64,000 nt of DNA from assembly GCF_014302995.1 (NCBI RefSeq), contig NZ_CP060295.1, positions 3,277,501-3,341,500 on the forward strand. The letters run 5' to 3'. The position numbers were made by a program, and so were the translations under genes. The notes under the pieces were generated by a model that worked only from the letters and a program-made list of their open reading frames with translations, made no database searches and was not told where the DNA came from. Each line of letters begins with the position of its first letter. The first letter of the stretch is position 1. The DNA is from Variovorax sp. PAMC26660. Its GTDB lineage: Bacteria > Pseudomonadota > Gammaproteobacteria > Burkholderiales > Burkholderiaceae_C. Of this stretch, positions 54,664 to 63,466 are shown piece by piece.

Positions 54664-55328
54664 TGACCGCCAGCACAAGCCACAGCAGCAACAGCATCAC
54701 TCGCACCAGGAACGTCTCGACCTTTACCAACGGGAAGTGGCGGCAGAACTGCTACGTGGTCGGCAATACAGATCGAAAGGCGCTCATCATCGATCCAGGC
54801 AGCGACGCCGAAGGTCTCATGGCGCTCATTGAAGAGCTGGGCCTGGCACCGGTGGCCATCGTCAATACGCATGCCCACTACGACCATATCGGTGCGGTGG
54901 CCGCACTGCAGGAAAAATTCGGCATTCCGTTCTATTTGCACGGCGATGACGCCAAGCTGATGAAGCAGGCGAACATCTACAAGATCCTGTTCGAGAGCAA
55001 GACCAGCATCAAGGTGCCGGAGTTCGACCGCAATCTTGCCGATCTGAATGGCGATGAATTGCTGCTCGATGGTTTCGTCGTGCGTGTCGTCGGCACGCCG
55101 GGCCACACGCCCGGAAGCACCTGCCTGATCATCGACAACAACCTGTTCAGCGGCGACACGCTGTTGCCAGGAGGCCCCGGCAGAACTGATCTGCCCGGAG
55201 GCGACAAGAAGAAACTCGCGCAAACGCTGGAAAGCCTGCGCCAACTCGATGCCGGTTATCTCGTGCATCCGGGCCATGGCAAGCCTTTCACACTTGGCGA
55301 GTTCTGGAGCAAATTCGATGACAAATAA
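54663..55328 (+). CDS. MBL-fold hydrolase (glyoxalase II-like)
   Basis: The ATG at 54663 overlaps the SDR stop as TGATG and gives 221 residues. NTHAHYDHIG (His70, His72, Asp74, His75), GTPGHTPGSTC and VHPGHGKPFTLGEF are the full MBL metal set of the glyoxalase II/thioesterase-like group. Between a reductase and KAS III it could cleave a thioester of the ACP pathway or detoxify it; the exact role is unknown. Confidence 0.87.
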   Translation: MTASTSHSSNSITRTRNVSTFTNGKWRQNCYVVGNTDRKALIIDPGSDAEGLMALIEELGLAPVAIVNTHAHYDHIGAVAALQEKFGIPFYLHGDDAKLMKQANIYKILFESKTSIKVPEFDRNLADLNGDELLLDGFVVRVVGTPGHTPGSTCLIIDNNLFSGDTLLPGGPGRTDLPGGDKKKLAQTLESLRQLDAGYLVHPGHGKPFTLGEFWSKFDDK

Positions 55329-56340
55329 CACCGTCGCCGGCATCGAGGGTATCGGCTACAGCCTCGGCGCCCTCACTGTCACCAATGCTCAACTGCAGGC
55401 CGAGAACCCGCACTGGGACATGTCCAAAACCGTCGAGAGAACCGGTGTTTCCTCAAGGCCGATTGCGGCCGAAGGAGAAACTGCGCTCGACCTCGCGATT
55501 CAAGCGACGGCCGATGTTCTCCAGCGTCTGCAGATCACCGCGGAAGACATTGACGCCCTGGTCTTCTGCACGCAGACGCCCGACCATGTGTTGCCGCCGA
55601 ATTCGGTACTGCTGCATGGCAGGCTTGGCATGCTGCCTTCGGTCATGGCATTCGACATCACGCATGCCTGCTCGGGTTTTGTCTACGGGCTGGGCATTGC
55701 GCGCAGCCTCGTGATGAGCGGCACTGCGCGTCGCGTGCTGGTCGTGACCGCAGATACCTATTCGCGCCTCGTGCATCCGCTGGACCGGTCGATCCGGCCA
55801 TTGTTTGGAGATGGGGCTGCGGCGACGGTTGTTTCCGCTCAGCAGCCAAGGTTGCGGGTAGTCGATGCGAGCTTCGGCACGTCTGGAAAGAACGCCGAGC
55901 GGTTCATCGTGAAGAACGGTGGTGCCCGCCATGCATCGGCCGTCGGCAGCACATCCGTCGAACCCGACCGCAGCGGCCGCATCTACAGCGACGACCACAT
56001 CCGCATGGACGGTATCGGCCTGTTGAGCTTCTTCAACAACGCCGTGCCGACGGCCGTGCGTGAAATGCTCGACAAGCACGAACTCGCCGTGTCCGACGTG
56101 TCGTTGTTCGTTTTTCACCAGGCCAGTCGCCTGGCGCTTGACGGTATCTCGCGCGCACTGCAGATACCCGAGCAGAAGATGATCTTCGATATGGAAGACA
56201 CCGGAAATCTCGTTTCCGCTTCCATTCCCGTGGTGCTGGCCAAGCTCATCGACAAAGGTGTGGTAACCGAAGGCCAGACCATTGTTCTATGCGGCTTCGG
56301 TGTGGGCTTGTCCTGGGCCACCGTTCTCATCAAAGTTTGA
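55318..56340 (+). CDS. 3-oxoacyl-ACP synthase III (KAS III/FabH-like)
   Basis: The ATG at 55318 overlaps the MBL gene by 11 bp and gives 340 residues. The catalytic triad is visible: Cys118 in ITHACSGFVYG, His267 in FHQASRL and Asn297 in DTGNLVSASIP. LFGDGAAATVV is the usual thiolase-fold segment. KAS III condenses an acyl-CoA with malonyl-ACP. In a cluster without elongating KAS I/II this would give one round of extension and a short beta-ketoacyl chain. Confidence 0.92.
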   Translation: MTNNTVAGIEGIGYSLGALTVTNAQLQAENPHWDMSKTVERTGVSSRPIAAEGETALDLAIQATADVLQRLQITAEDIDALVFCTQTPDHVLPPNSVLLHGRLGMLPSVMAFDITHACSGFVYGLGIARSLVMSGTARRVLVVTADTYSRLVHPLDRSIRPLFGDGAAATVVSAQQPRLRVVDASFGTSGKNAERFIVKNGGARHASAVGSTSVEPDRSGRIYSDDHIRMDGIGLLSFFNNAVPTAVREMLDKHELAVSDVSLFVFHQASRLALDGISRALQIPEQKMIFDMEDTGNLVSASIPVVLAKLIDKGVVTEGQTIVLCGFGVGLSWATVLIKV

Positions 56341-56350
56341 AGGCCTGACA

Positions 56351-57697
56351 GTGAGCCAGATCCAATTCCTTCTCGACAGATTCGCGTCGAAGCCTGAAGC
56401 CCCTGCGGTCGTCTTCCGCGGCACCTCCGTCAACTACGGAGAACTGTCCTTCGCCATCGCACAGCAACAAAAGGCGCTTGAGGCCGCAGGCGTGCAGCCC
56501 GGCATGCCGGTGATTCTGCGCGGCGACTATTCGGCGCTGGCTGTGAGCATGCTGCTCGCACTCATCGAGCGCTGCTGCATCATCATTCCGTTGACCCCCG
56601 AGGCCTATGACAGTCTTGGCGGTTCAATCGACGACGTGGCGCCCGAATGGCTGATCGACGTGTCGACGGCTGAAGCCAGCTTCGAGAAGCTCGTTTCGCG
56701 GCCGTTGCCCGATCTCTACAAGATCGTCATTGAGCGCGCCGCGCCCGGCTTGGTGCTTTTCACCTCCGGTTCGTCGGGCAAGCCGAAGGCGGTGGTGCAC
56801 GATTTCTCCAAGCTGATGGAGAAGTTCCATGCGGTTCGCCCCGCGATGATCACACTCAACTTCCTGCTGTTCGATCACTGGGGTGGCCTTAATACGCTGC
56901 TTCACTGTCTGTCGAACCTGTGCCTTATCGTCGTGCCGGCCGGCCGCTCTCCGGAACAGGTGTGTGCCCTTGTAGCTGCCCACCGCATCGAACTGTTGCC
57001 GGCGACGCCGAGTTTCCTGAGCATGCTGCTGATCAGCAAGGCCTACCTGGGGCACGACCTCACGTCGCTGAAGCTCATCACCTACGGCGCTGAACCGATG
57101 CCCGAGACGACGCTGAGGAACCTGCGCAAGGTGTTCCCCGGCATCGAGCTGCGCCAGACCTACGGAATGATCGAACTGGGCGTGCTGCGCGCCAAGTCGC
57201 GCTCTCCTGATTCGTTGTGGGTCAAGCTCGGCGGCGAAGGCTACAACGTGCGCGTGGTCGACGGCATGCTGCAGATCCGTGCCGATTCGGCCATGCTGGG
57301 CTACATCAATGCGCCGAGCCCGTTCACGGAAGACGGCTTCCTCATGACGGGCGACCTGGTCGAAACCGACGGCGAATGGATCCGCGTGCTGGGGCGGCAG
57401 TCCGACATCATCAATGTCGGCGGCCAGAAGGTGTACCCGGCCGAAGTCGAGGCCGTGCTGCTCGATTGCCCCGAAGTGGCCGATGCCGTGGTGTACGGCG
57501 AGCCCAACCCGCTGCTGGGCAAGATCGTCTGCGCGCAGGTCATCCTGCGCGAGGGCTTCGACGAGGCGGCGGCGCGCAGCGGCATCCGCAAGCTGAGCAA
57601 GGAGCGGCTGCAGCCGTTCATGATTCCCGCCAAGATCAAGTTCGTGACCGAAATCGCCCAGTCGCACCGGCTCAAGCGCGTACGCGCCAAGTCTTGA
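56351..57697 (+). CDS. Acyl-adenylating ligase (AMP-binding family)
   Basis: The GTG at 56351 follows GAAGG and gives 448 residues. P-loop LVLFTSGSSGKPKAVV, A5 motif TYGMIELG, and MTGDLVETDGEWIRVLGRQSDIINVGGQKVYPAEVE (A7-A8) are all present. The A10 Lys may be in SHRLKRVRAK. It should activate a carboxylate as an adenylate and pass it to CoA or to the nearby ACP. No fused carrier domain is present. It is part of the tight ACP/KAS III operon. Confidence 0.88.
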   Translation: MSQIQFLLDRFASKPEAPAVVFRGTSVNYGELSFAIAQQQKALEAAGVQPGMPVILRGDYSALAVSMLLALIERCCIIIPLTPEAYDSLGGSIDDVAPEWLIDVSTAEASFEKLVSRPLPDLYKIVIERAAPGLVLFTSGSSGKPKAVVHDFSKLMEKFHAVRPAMITLNFLLFDHWGGLNTLLHCLSNLCLIVVPAGRSPEQVCALVAAHRIELLPATPSFLSMLLISKAYLGHDLTSLKLITYGAEPMPETTLRNLRKVFPGIELRQTYGMIELGVLRAKSRSPDSLWVKLGGEGYNVRVVDGMLQIRADSAMLGYINAPSPFTEDGFLMTGDLVETDGEWIRVLGRQSDIINVGGQKVYPAEVEAVLLDCPEVADAVVYGEPNPLLGKIVCAQVILREGFDEAAARSGIRKLSKERLQPFMIPAKIKFVTEIAQSHRLKRVRAKS

Positions 57698-57714
57698 ACG
57701 CGAACCGTCGTGGC

Positions 57715-58503
57715 ATGACCGCAGGCACCGCACTTTTTCTCTTTGCGCATCAGGACGACGAGTTCGGTGTATTCCAGAAGATCCTCGATGAACGGGCCGC
57801 CGGCGCGCGGGTGGTTTGCGCGTTCATGACCACGGGCACCGTGGGCGGTGCGTCCCCCGAGGCGCGCAATCGCGAGTCGCTCGCCGTGCTGGAAAAGCTG
57901 GGCGTGGGAGCGGACGACGTGATCTTCGCGGGGCAGCAGCTGCAGATCGACGACGGCGCGTTGATGCACCGCCTCGACGATGCCGCGGCCTGGTTGCGCG
58001 GCTGGATCAGCGCCTGCCCGTCGTCGCTGCGCGGGCTGTACCTGCCAGCCTGGGAGGGCGGCCATCCCGACCACGATTCATTGCATGCCGTGGGCGTCAC
58101 CGTCGCGCTGCAGGCGGGGCTGCTGCACCTGGCAAGGCAATCGCCGCTGTACAACGGCTACAAGCGCCCCGGGCAGCTGTTCAACGTCATGCAGCCGCTA
58201 CCCATGAACGGACCGGTGGAGCCCGTCGCGGTTCCGTGGGGACACCGCATCGCGTTCATGCGCCACTGCCTCAGCTACCCGACGCAGCGCAAGACCTGGA
58301 TCGGCCTGTTTCCGTTCGTGCTGCTGCACTATGTGTTCGGCGGGCGGGATGCGATGCAGCCGGTGGCTCCCGAGCGGCTGGCTTCGAGGCCGCATGAGGG
58401 GGCGCTTTACTATGAGCGGCGTCAGTTCACGACTTGGGCGGAACTCAGTGCCCGGGTCGGTGCTTTTGTGCGCAGTTCCTCCTTGCTGTCGGCTGCAATT
58501 TAG
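57715..58503 (+). CDS. PIG-L-family deacetylase
   Basis: The ATG at 57715 gives 262 residues; a TTG at 57694 overlaps the previous stop. FLFAHQDDEFGVF is the AHPDDE metal motif and GGHPDHDSLHAVG supplies further zinc ligands, both typical of LmbE/PIG-L N-acetylglucosaminyl deacetylases. No signal peptide is seen, so it acts in the cytoplasm. It could free the amine of an N-acetyl amino sugar for re-acylation by the ACP pathway. It ends the overlapping operon. Confidence 0.87.
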   Translation: MTAGTALFLFAHQDDEFGVFQKILDERAAGARVVCAFMTTGTVGGASPEARNRESLAVLEKLGVGADDVIFAGQQLQIDDGALMHRLDDAAAWLRGWISACPSSLRGLYLPAWEGGHPDHDSLHAVGVTVALQAGLLHLARQSPLYNGYKRPGQLFNVMQPLPMNGPVEPVAVPWGHRIAFMRHCLSYPTQRKTWIGLFPFVLLHYVFGGRDAMQPVAPERLASRPHEGALYYERRQFTTWAELSARVGAFVRSSSLLSAAI

Positions 58504-58574
58504 TCCTGCCGCCAGTTAAAACGCAGAGCGGCTTCGGTTGTAGCCGGGCAGTTGAAAAAATAGGATAGGGTGCG

Positions 58575-59732
58575 ATGGAGCAAGCAGTTGCCGGGACGTC
58601 ATTTTTTTGGACAAAAAAATTCCAAGAGAGTGCTGCCTTTGTGATTTTTGCAATTTTAGTCTCTTTGACGTTTGCATTGGCATTTATCCCGTATGCATAT
58701 CAGGCGGGAGACATTGCGCTTCATATCGAGTACGCGAAAACGATCTGCCACTTTTCGGATATTTCGTCGCCTCATTTCCTGCTGCAGATTTTGCTTATTG
58801 GAGTCAATGGTGCGACGGGCATCGGATATGAGGCCGCCACAATTTTAATCATGGCGCTGTGCTATGGTGGTATGGCAGTGATTATTGCAAAGCGACTTCG
58901 TCGCGTCGCGCCGCAAGCGAAGCTTGCTGGCGTATTTGCGGTATCCGCATCCGTCCTTGTGGCGTCGCATATTTTTTTGCAGACAGCATTCGTGCATAAT
59001 TTTTATTATGGCTATGTGTCTCCTGTCGTGTATCACAATCCAACTCAAACACTTTGCAAAATATTTTCTGTTGTCATTGTGTATGCATACTTTGCGCTTT
59101 CTTTTGACGAAAGAAAAAGCGCCGCATTGCTGGTAGTTTTGCCTTTGGCCATCGTGCTGTCTGCACTGGCCAAGCCGTCTTTTCTGATAGTTTTCCTACC
59201 GTGCGCATTCGCTGTTGAAATTGCTCGAGCGACGCGATCCTCTTGGAGGGAAGTTGCGCGCAATCTTGCGCTCTTCGTCCTGCCAGCATTGATCGTGCTT
59301 GTCTTCCAATATCGAATGAATTTTTCGGCTTCTGGCGCAGGCATCGGATTTTCCCCATTCGAGGTATTTGGGGGCGCCAAGGATGTGTTGCTGAAATTTC
59401 CTGCATCGATTTTTTTTCCCGTCATCGCCAGCTGGGTTTTGTATAGGGCCGGCGGATTCACGAAAAAACTTGCATTTGCTTGGTTTCTTTATGGCGTCGG
59501 AATGTTTGTCGGGTTTTGCATCGTTGAAACCGGCCCTAGGTTAATGCATGGGAATTTTGCTTGGACGGCTCAAGTTGTTACTTTTGTCCTGTACATAGAG
59601 AGCGCTATTTCTCTTGGCGCAATTGAATGGAGGAAGGCATTGCCCGCTTGGTGTGCTTTTGGATTGCACGTAATTTTTGGCGCAATCTGGTTCGCGACGC
59701 CTTATTTCATGCTCGTTGGGACCTACTGGTGA
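58575..59732 (+). CDS. Multi-TM membrane protein of unknown function
   Basis: The 385-residue protein has about ten TM segments. A first extracytoplasmic loop reads YAYQAGDIALHIEYAK, with acidic residues and a His that recall GT-C or polymerase-type proteins, but I cannot name the family. It is much richer in A+T than its neighbours, with rarer codons such as ATA, TTA and AAA, suggesting separate origin. It may be a Wzy-like polymerase or GT-C transferase. Its stop overlaps the next gene's GTG start (GTGA). Confidence 0.65.
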   Translation: MEQAVAGTSFFWTKKFQESAAFVIFAILVSLTFALAFIPYAYQAGDIALHIEYAKTICHFSDISSPHFLLQILLIGVNGATGIGYEAATILIMALCYGGMAVIIAKRLRRVAPQAKLAGVFAVSASVLVASHIFLQTAFVHNFYYGYVSPVVYHNPTQTLCKIFSVVIVYAYFALSFDERKSAALLVVLPLAIVLSALAKPSFLIVFLPCAFAVEIARATRSSWREVARNLALFVLPALIVLVFQYRMNFSASGAGIGFSPFEVFGGAKDVLLKFPASIFFPVIASWVLYRAGGFTKKLAFAWFLYGVGMFVGFCIVETGPRLMHGNFAWTAQVVTFVLYIESAISLGAIEWRKALPAWCAFGLHVIFGAIWFATPYFMLVGTYW

Positions 59733-60883
59733 ACATCAGTAACAGATTTGGCATGGGTGCACAAGAGAATTTTTCTGCCAATTCGCCGTTGGCAGCAGAG
59801 CGGCTTCTGTTTCTCGACGGCCTTCGCGGTTGGGGTGCCTTGATCGTCCTGATCTATCATGTATTTGTGGATGCATTTCCAATCAATGCGGATGTGACCA
59901 TCGCGCTTCGGAAATTGTTTTTCTTTAATGGGGTGCTGGCCGTCTGGATATTTTTTCTGGTGTCGGGCCTGTCGATTTCCATCGAATTCTGCCGCCGACG
60001 CGATCGGCAGTCGCTGACGAAAATTGCTCTCGGCCGCTATGTGCGGCTGGCAATTCCTGTTCTGTGTGCGACTTTCATCCTGTATCTTTTTTTCGTCACA
60101 GGCCTTGTTCTCCCGGCTGAGCAGCGCCTTCCCAACTTTCAAAGCTTCCTGCCTGTCGCGCCGTCGCTTTGGGATGTCATCAGATCCTCCTTGTTCGATA
60201 CGTTTTTTGATTACAGCTTCAGCAAGGCGTTGATTGGGCCGCTGTGGACCATGTGCTTCGAACTCTGGGGATCGTGTCTTGTTCTCGGCGCGCTCTATGT
60301 CGCAGGTCGGCTCGAGCGGCGCATGTTCATCTATGCCGCACTGGCCATCGTGGCGTACTTCATTCATCCCATCTACACGGCATTTGTTTTTGGCCTTGTG
60401 CTTGCCGAGATTCATGTGTCGAAATTTCGGTCACGCAGCGCGAGCCTGTGGTCCAAGGCCTCGTTGCTGCTCCTGGTGCCAGGGATCTATGGCGCCAGTC
60501 TCCTGCCCCGGGCCGGAAACGATCCGTTCGGCGCCTGTCTGACGGTCGCAACGCTTCTGATCATTCCGTGCATCTTCAACACAACCCTGGCCAGGATGCT
60601 TTCTGGCTCCGTGAGTCGCTATCTGGGTCGGATCTCGTTCCCCCTCTACCTCATACACGGGCCGTTGTTGCTCGCCTATGGCAACCGCGCGTACCAATGG
60701 ATCGACCAGCCGACCGATCTGGAAAAACTCTGGCTGAATCTCTCAATTGCCGCGGTCTGCATCGCCTGCGCAACAGTGCTGACGCCCATCGATCAATGGG
60801 GCATTCGCGCCGCGAAGGGGCTCAGGGATTTTTTGATGGCTCGCAAGGAGCGCGCAAGTGTCTTGTTGCCGGAAAAGCCTTGA
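59729..60883 (+). CDS. OafA/YrhL-type membrane acyltransferase (acyltransferase family 3)
   Basis: The GTG at 59729 overlaps the previous stop (GTGA) and gives 384 residues; an ATG at 59753 is an alternative. The N-terminal motif LLFLDGLRGWGALIVLIYHVF contains the conserved Arg and catalytic-type His. About ten TM segments follow, with PLWTMCFELWGSCLVLGA in the middle. Family members acetylate or acylate O-antigen or other surface sugars. It converges on the AlgJ-like gene with no gap (60883/60884). Confidence 0.85.
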   Translation: MNISNRFGMGAQENFSANSPLAAERLLFLDGLRGWGALIVLIYHVFVDAFPINADVTIALRKLFFFNGVLAVWIFFLVSGLSISIEFCRRRDRQSLTKIALGRYVRLAIPVLCATFILYLFFVTGLVLPAEQRLPNFQSFLPVAPSLWDVIRSSLFDTFFDYSFSKALIGPLWTMCFELWGSCLVLGALYVAGRLERRMFIYAALAIVAYFIHPIYTAFVFGLVLAEIHVSKFRSRSASLWSKASLLLLVPGIYGASLLPRAGNDPFGACLTVATLLIIPCIFNTTLARMLSGSVSRYLGRISFPLYLIHGPLLLAYGNRAYQWIDQPTDLEKLWLNLSIAAVCIACATVLTPIDQWGIRAAKGLRDFLMARKERASVLLPEKP

Positions 60884-62038
60884 TTACCATGCGGTACGTG
60901 CTTGCAGCAGCTTGATGGAGCGTGCCACATCTGCCTCGTCAGCAAAAGCATGTAATGCAGCCTGCTGCACTTCGATGAACTGCACCGCGACCCACCGAGC
61001 ATCCGGAGGTATTGCTGCAGTGATCGCCGACAAGCGCAAGCCTTCACCCCAGCGCAGGCGGTAAGAGGACTCGAAATATGCCGCCATACCGTTGCGCATC
61101 CACGCGTCCATGAAGCTATCGCCGACAAACAGAACCGGGTGTAGCAAGCCTTGGGTGCCTGGTGCGACATGGCTGACATCCGTGTACGGCGATGGCCCTG
61201 ACACGCTGGCGAAGCCACTTGGCCACTGCCATGTAGGCGTCACGAAGATGGATTTCTCCGATGGGGAGCGCAGCAACGGCATGAATCGGGCGATGCCGCC
61301 GCTGTACGAATGCGTTTCGTAGAGCAGTGGATGCGTCCACGTGCTACCCGGAAGTCCTTCGGCCCGGCTCATTGCATCGACAACGCTCTTGGCCACCGGG
61401 TAGGCCGCAGGGTCGTTCCAGTGAAAATCGGTGCGATGGAAGATCGGACGAGAGCGCTCCGTCTCTTGCAGGATGGCCGTGCTGTCGATGAACGTCACGT
61501 TGGGCACCTGTTTCAACTTGTCGAGCAGGCTGTCGATGCGTCGCAGCGGCGGCCGCTCGGCGACCGAGGTAGGCAGCTTGTCGGGCAAGAATCGGTCACC
61601 CAGCAGATTGACGACCATCACCATGCCGATGCCCTTTTGCTGCAAGGCTTCGGCATAGCGCCGTACGCCCTCGACCACTGTGGCCTCGTGGGCCTGGAGG
61701 TAGGTGTCGACAATCGGCTTTTCGACGTCCAGCGTGCTGCGGTAGAACAGGTAGCCGTCGCGGCCCACGTGAACCTTGTCGGACACGCGGAACAGACGGT
61801 AGTCGATCGTGGCCTTGAGCCGGATCAGCAGCGCCCGAAACCCGAAGTGGTCCGAAAACCAGCTGTTGGTCTGCTGCAGGTAGCGATCCGGGTGCGCCAT
61901 GCTCGGCGGCGCAGCAAGCGTCCGCTGCTCGTCGATTTCGAGCTCTGGCACGAGCCTCGTCGCCATCTGCAAACCCGGCAGCAGCGTGAGGATCAGGAAG
62001 GCCGCGATGAAGATCCGGCGGGTGGCAGTAGAGCGCAT
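60884..62038 (-). CDS. AlgJ/AlgX-like SGNH O-acetyltransferase protein
   Basis: The 384-residue protein has an N-terminal TM or signal anchor (RIFIAAFLILTLLPGLQMA). The AlgX/AlgJ-type SGNH domain shows GRDGYLFYRSTLDVE near the start, TDFHWNDPAAYPVAKSV with the catalytic Asp-His pair and LFVGDSFMDAWM with the nucleophile Ser. Such proteins accept an acetyl group from an MBOAT partner and put it on the polysaccharide. The AlgI-like gene upstream (62040) supplies that partner, with a 1-bp gap. Confidence 0.85.
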   Translation of the reverse strand: MRSTATRRIFIAAFLILTLLPGLQMATRLVPELEIDEQRTLAAPPSMAHPDRYLQQTNSWFSDHFGFRALLIRLKATIDYRLFRVSDKVHVGRDGYLFYRSTLDVEKPIVDTYLQAHEATVVEGVRRYAEALQQKGIGMVMVVNLLGDRFLPDKLPTSVAERPPLRRIDSLLDKLKQVPNVTFIDSTAILQETERSRPIFHRTDFHWNDPAAYPVAKSVVDAMSRAEGLPGSTWTHPLLYETHSYSGGIARFMPLLRSPSEKSIFVTPTWQWPSGFASVSGPSPYTDVSHVAPGTQGLLHPVLFVGDSFMDAWMRNGMAAYFESSYRLRWGEGLRLSAITAAIPPDARWVAVQFIEVQQAALHAFADEADVARSIKLLQARTAW

Positions 62039-62039
62039 C

Positions 62040-63458
62040 TCAGAAGCGGAAATAGATGAACGGATTGAATCCGTTGGCTGCGATCAGCATGGCCGAGTAG
62101 GCGAAGAGGACGAGAGCGCCCAGCGAGAGGACCGGCGCGGCAATCGAGTCGCCTGCGCGTTGCCAGGCGGTGAGCCGCCAGTTTTCGGGCACCAGCACCG
62201 CCACGCTACCGATCACCAGAAAGAGCAGCTTGTCGGATGTCAGCACAGACCATGCGGCCGCGGGCGTCTCGCCTGTCGTCACGCCGGCCATGGCCATCAG
62301 GTAGTGCCCAGCAACGCCGGCCGACGGCGCCCTGAACAGCACCCAGCCGACCATCACCAGCAGCAGCGTGGTCAGCCAGCCGCTGAAGCCGCGCGGCGTC
62401 CAGCCGAACCGGTTCAGCGCCAGCCGCTCGATGACAAGCAGCACGCCGTGGAACAGCCCCCACAGCAAGAAGGTGTAGGCCGCTCCGTGCCACAGGCCGC
62501 ACAGTACGAACACGATGAGCAGGTTGAGGTACGTGCGCACCGGCCCCGCGCGGTTGCCGCCCAGCGGGATGTACAGGTAGTCGCGGAACCAGCGCGACAG
62601 CGTCATGTGCCAGCGCCGCCAGAACTCGGTGATGCTGTGCGACCGATAGGGCTGGTTGAAGTTTTCCGGAAACTTGAACCCCAGCATCCGGCCCATGCCG
62701 ATCGCCATGTCGGAGTAGCCCGAGAAGTCGAACAGGATCTGCAGCGTGTACGCCAGGATGCCGATCCAGGCGGCGGCGGTGCCGAGCTGGTCGGCCGGCA
62801 GCCCGAACATGCGGTCGGCGACTACGCCCACGTTGTCCGCAATGACGATCTTCTTGGCCAGGCCGAGGCAGAAGCGCAGCAGCCCGGCATGCACGTCTTC
62901 CAGGCAAACGGGGCGGTGCTGGATGCGGCTCACCAGCTCGCTGTAGCGCACGATCGGCCCGGCGATGAGCTGGGGGAACAGCGTGTGGTACATGCCGAAG
63001 TCGACCAGCGTGGGCGCCGGCGGCGCGTCGCGCCGGTAGATGTCGACGATGTACGAGATGCCCTGGAACGTGAAGAACGAAATGCCCGCAGGCAGCACGA
63101 TGTCGCTGAGCGACCATGACGCGGGCATCTGGAGCGCGGCGGCCGCGTCCAGCGCTGCGCGCTGCATGAAGTTCCAGTACTTGTAGTAGATCAGCGGCAC
63201 CAGGTTGGCGACCACGCCGACCGCCAGCAAGGCGCGGGCACGGCCGTCGGCAGGCATGCGGTAAAGCGCGTTGCCGATGAGCGCGTTGACGACCACCGAC
63301 CCCAGCAGAACCACCGACACCAGCCCTGCGTCCACGAAATAGAACGCAAAGCTCGCCAGCATCAGGAACGCGTTGCGCGAGCGTGCGGGGAGAGCGAAAT
63401 ACAGCAGGAACACGATCGGCATGAAGCCGAACAGGAAGCCGGGCGAACTGAAAGTCAC
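62040..63458 (-). CDS. AlgI-like MBOAT O-acyltransferase
   Basis: The 472-residue protein is an MBOAT of the AlgI/DltB type, with about 11 TM segments and the conserved His in LCGLWHGAAYTFLLWGLFHG. The N-terminal FLLYFALPARSRNAFLMLASFAFY and GISFFTFQGISYIVDIYR are also characteristic. It moves acetyl from cytoplasmic acetyl-CoA to the periplasmic AlgJ-like protein encoded next. The pair probably O-acetylates the glycan made by this locus. Confidence 0.93.
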   Translation of the reverse strand: MTFSSPGFLFGFMPIVFLLYFALPARSRNAFLMLASFAFYFVDAGLVSVVLLGSVVVNALIGNALYRMPADGRARALLAVGVVANLVPLIYYKYWNFMQRAALDAAAALQMPASWSLSDIVLPAGISFFTFQGISYIVDIYRRDAPPAPTLVDFGMYHTLFPQLIAGPIVRYSELVSRIQHRPVCLEDVHAGLLRFCLGLAKKIVIADNVGVVADRMFGLPADQLGTAAAWIGILAYTLQILFDFSGYSDMAIGMGRMLGFKFPENFNQPYRSHSITEFWRRWHMTLSRWFRDYLYIPLGGNRAGPVRTYLNLLIVFVLCGLWHGAAYTFLLWGLFHGVLLVIERLALNRFGWTPRGFSGWLTTLLLVMVGWVLFRAPSAGVAGHYLMAMAGVTTGETPAAAWSVLTSDKLLFLVIGSVAVLVPENWRLTAWQRAGDSIAAPVLSLGALVLFAYSAMLIAANGFNPFIYFRF

Positions 63459-63466
63459 TTTGCGTT

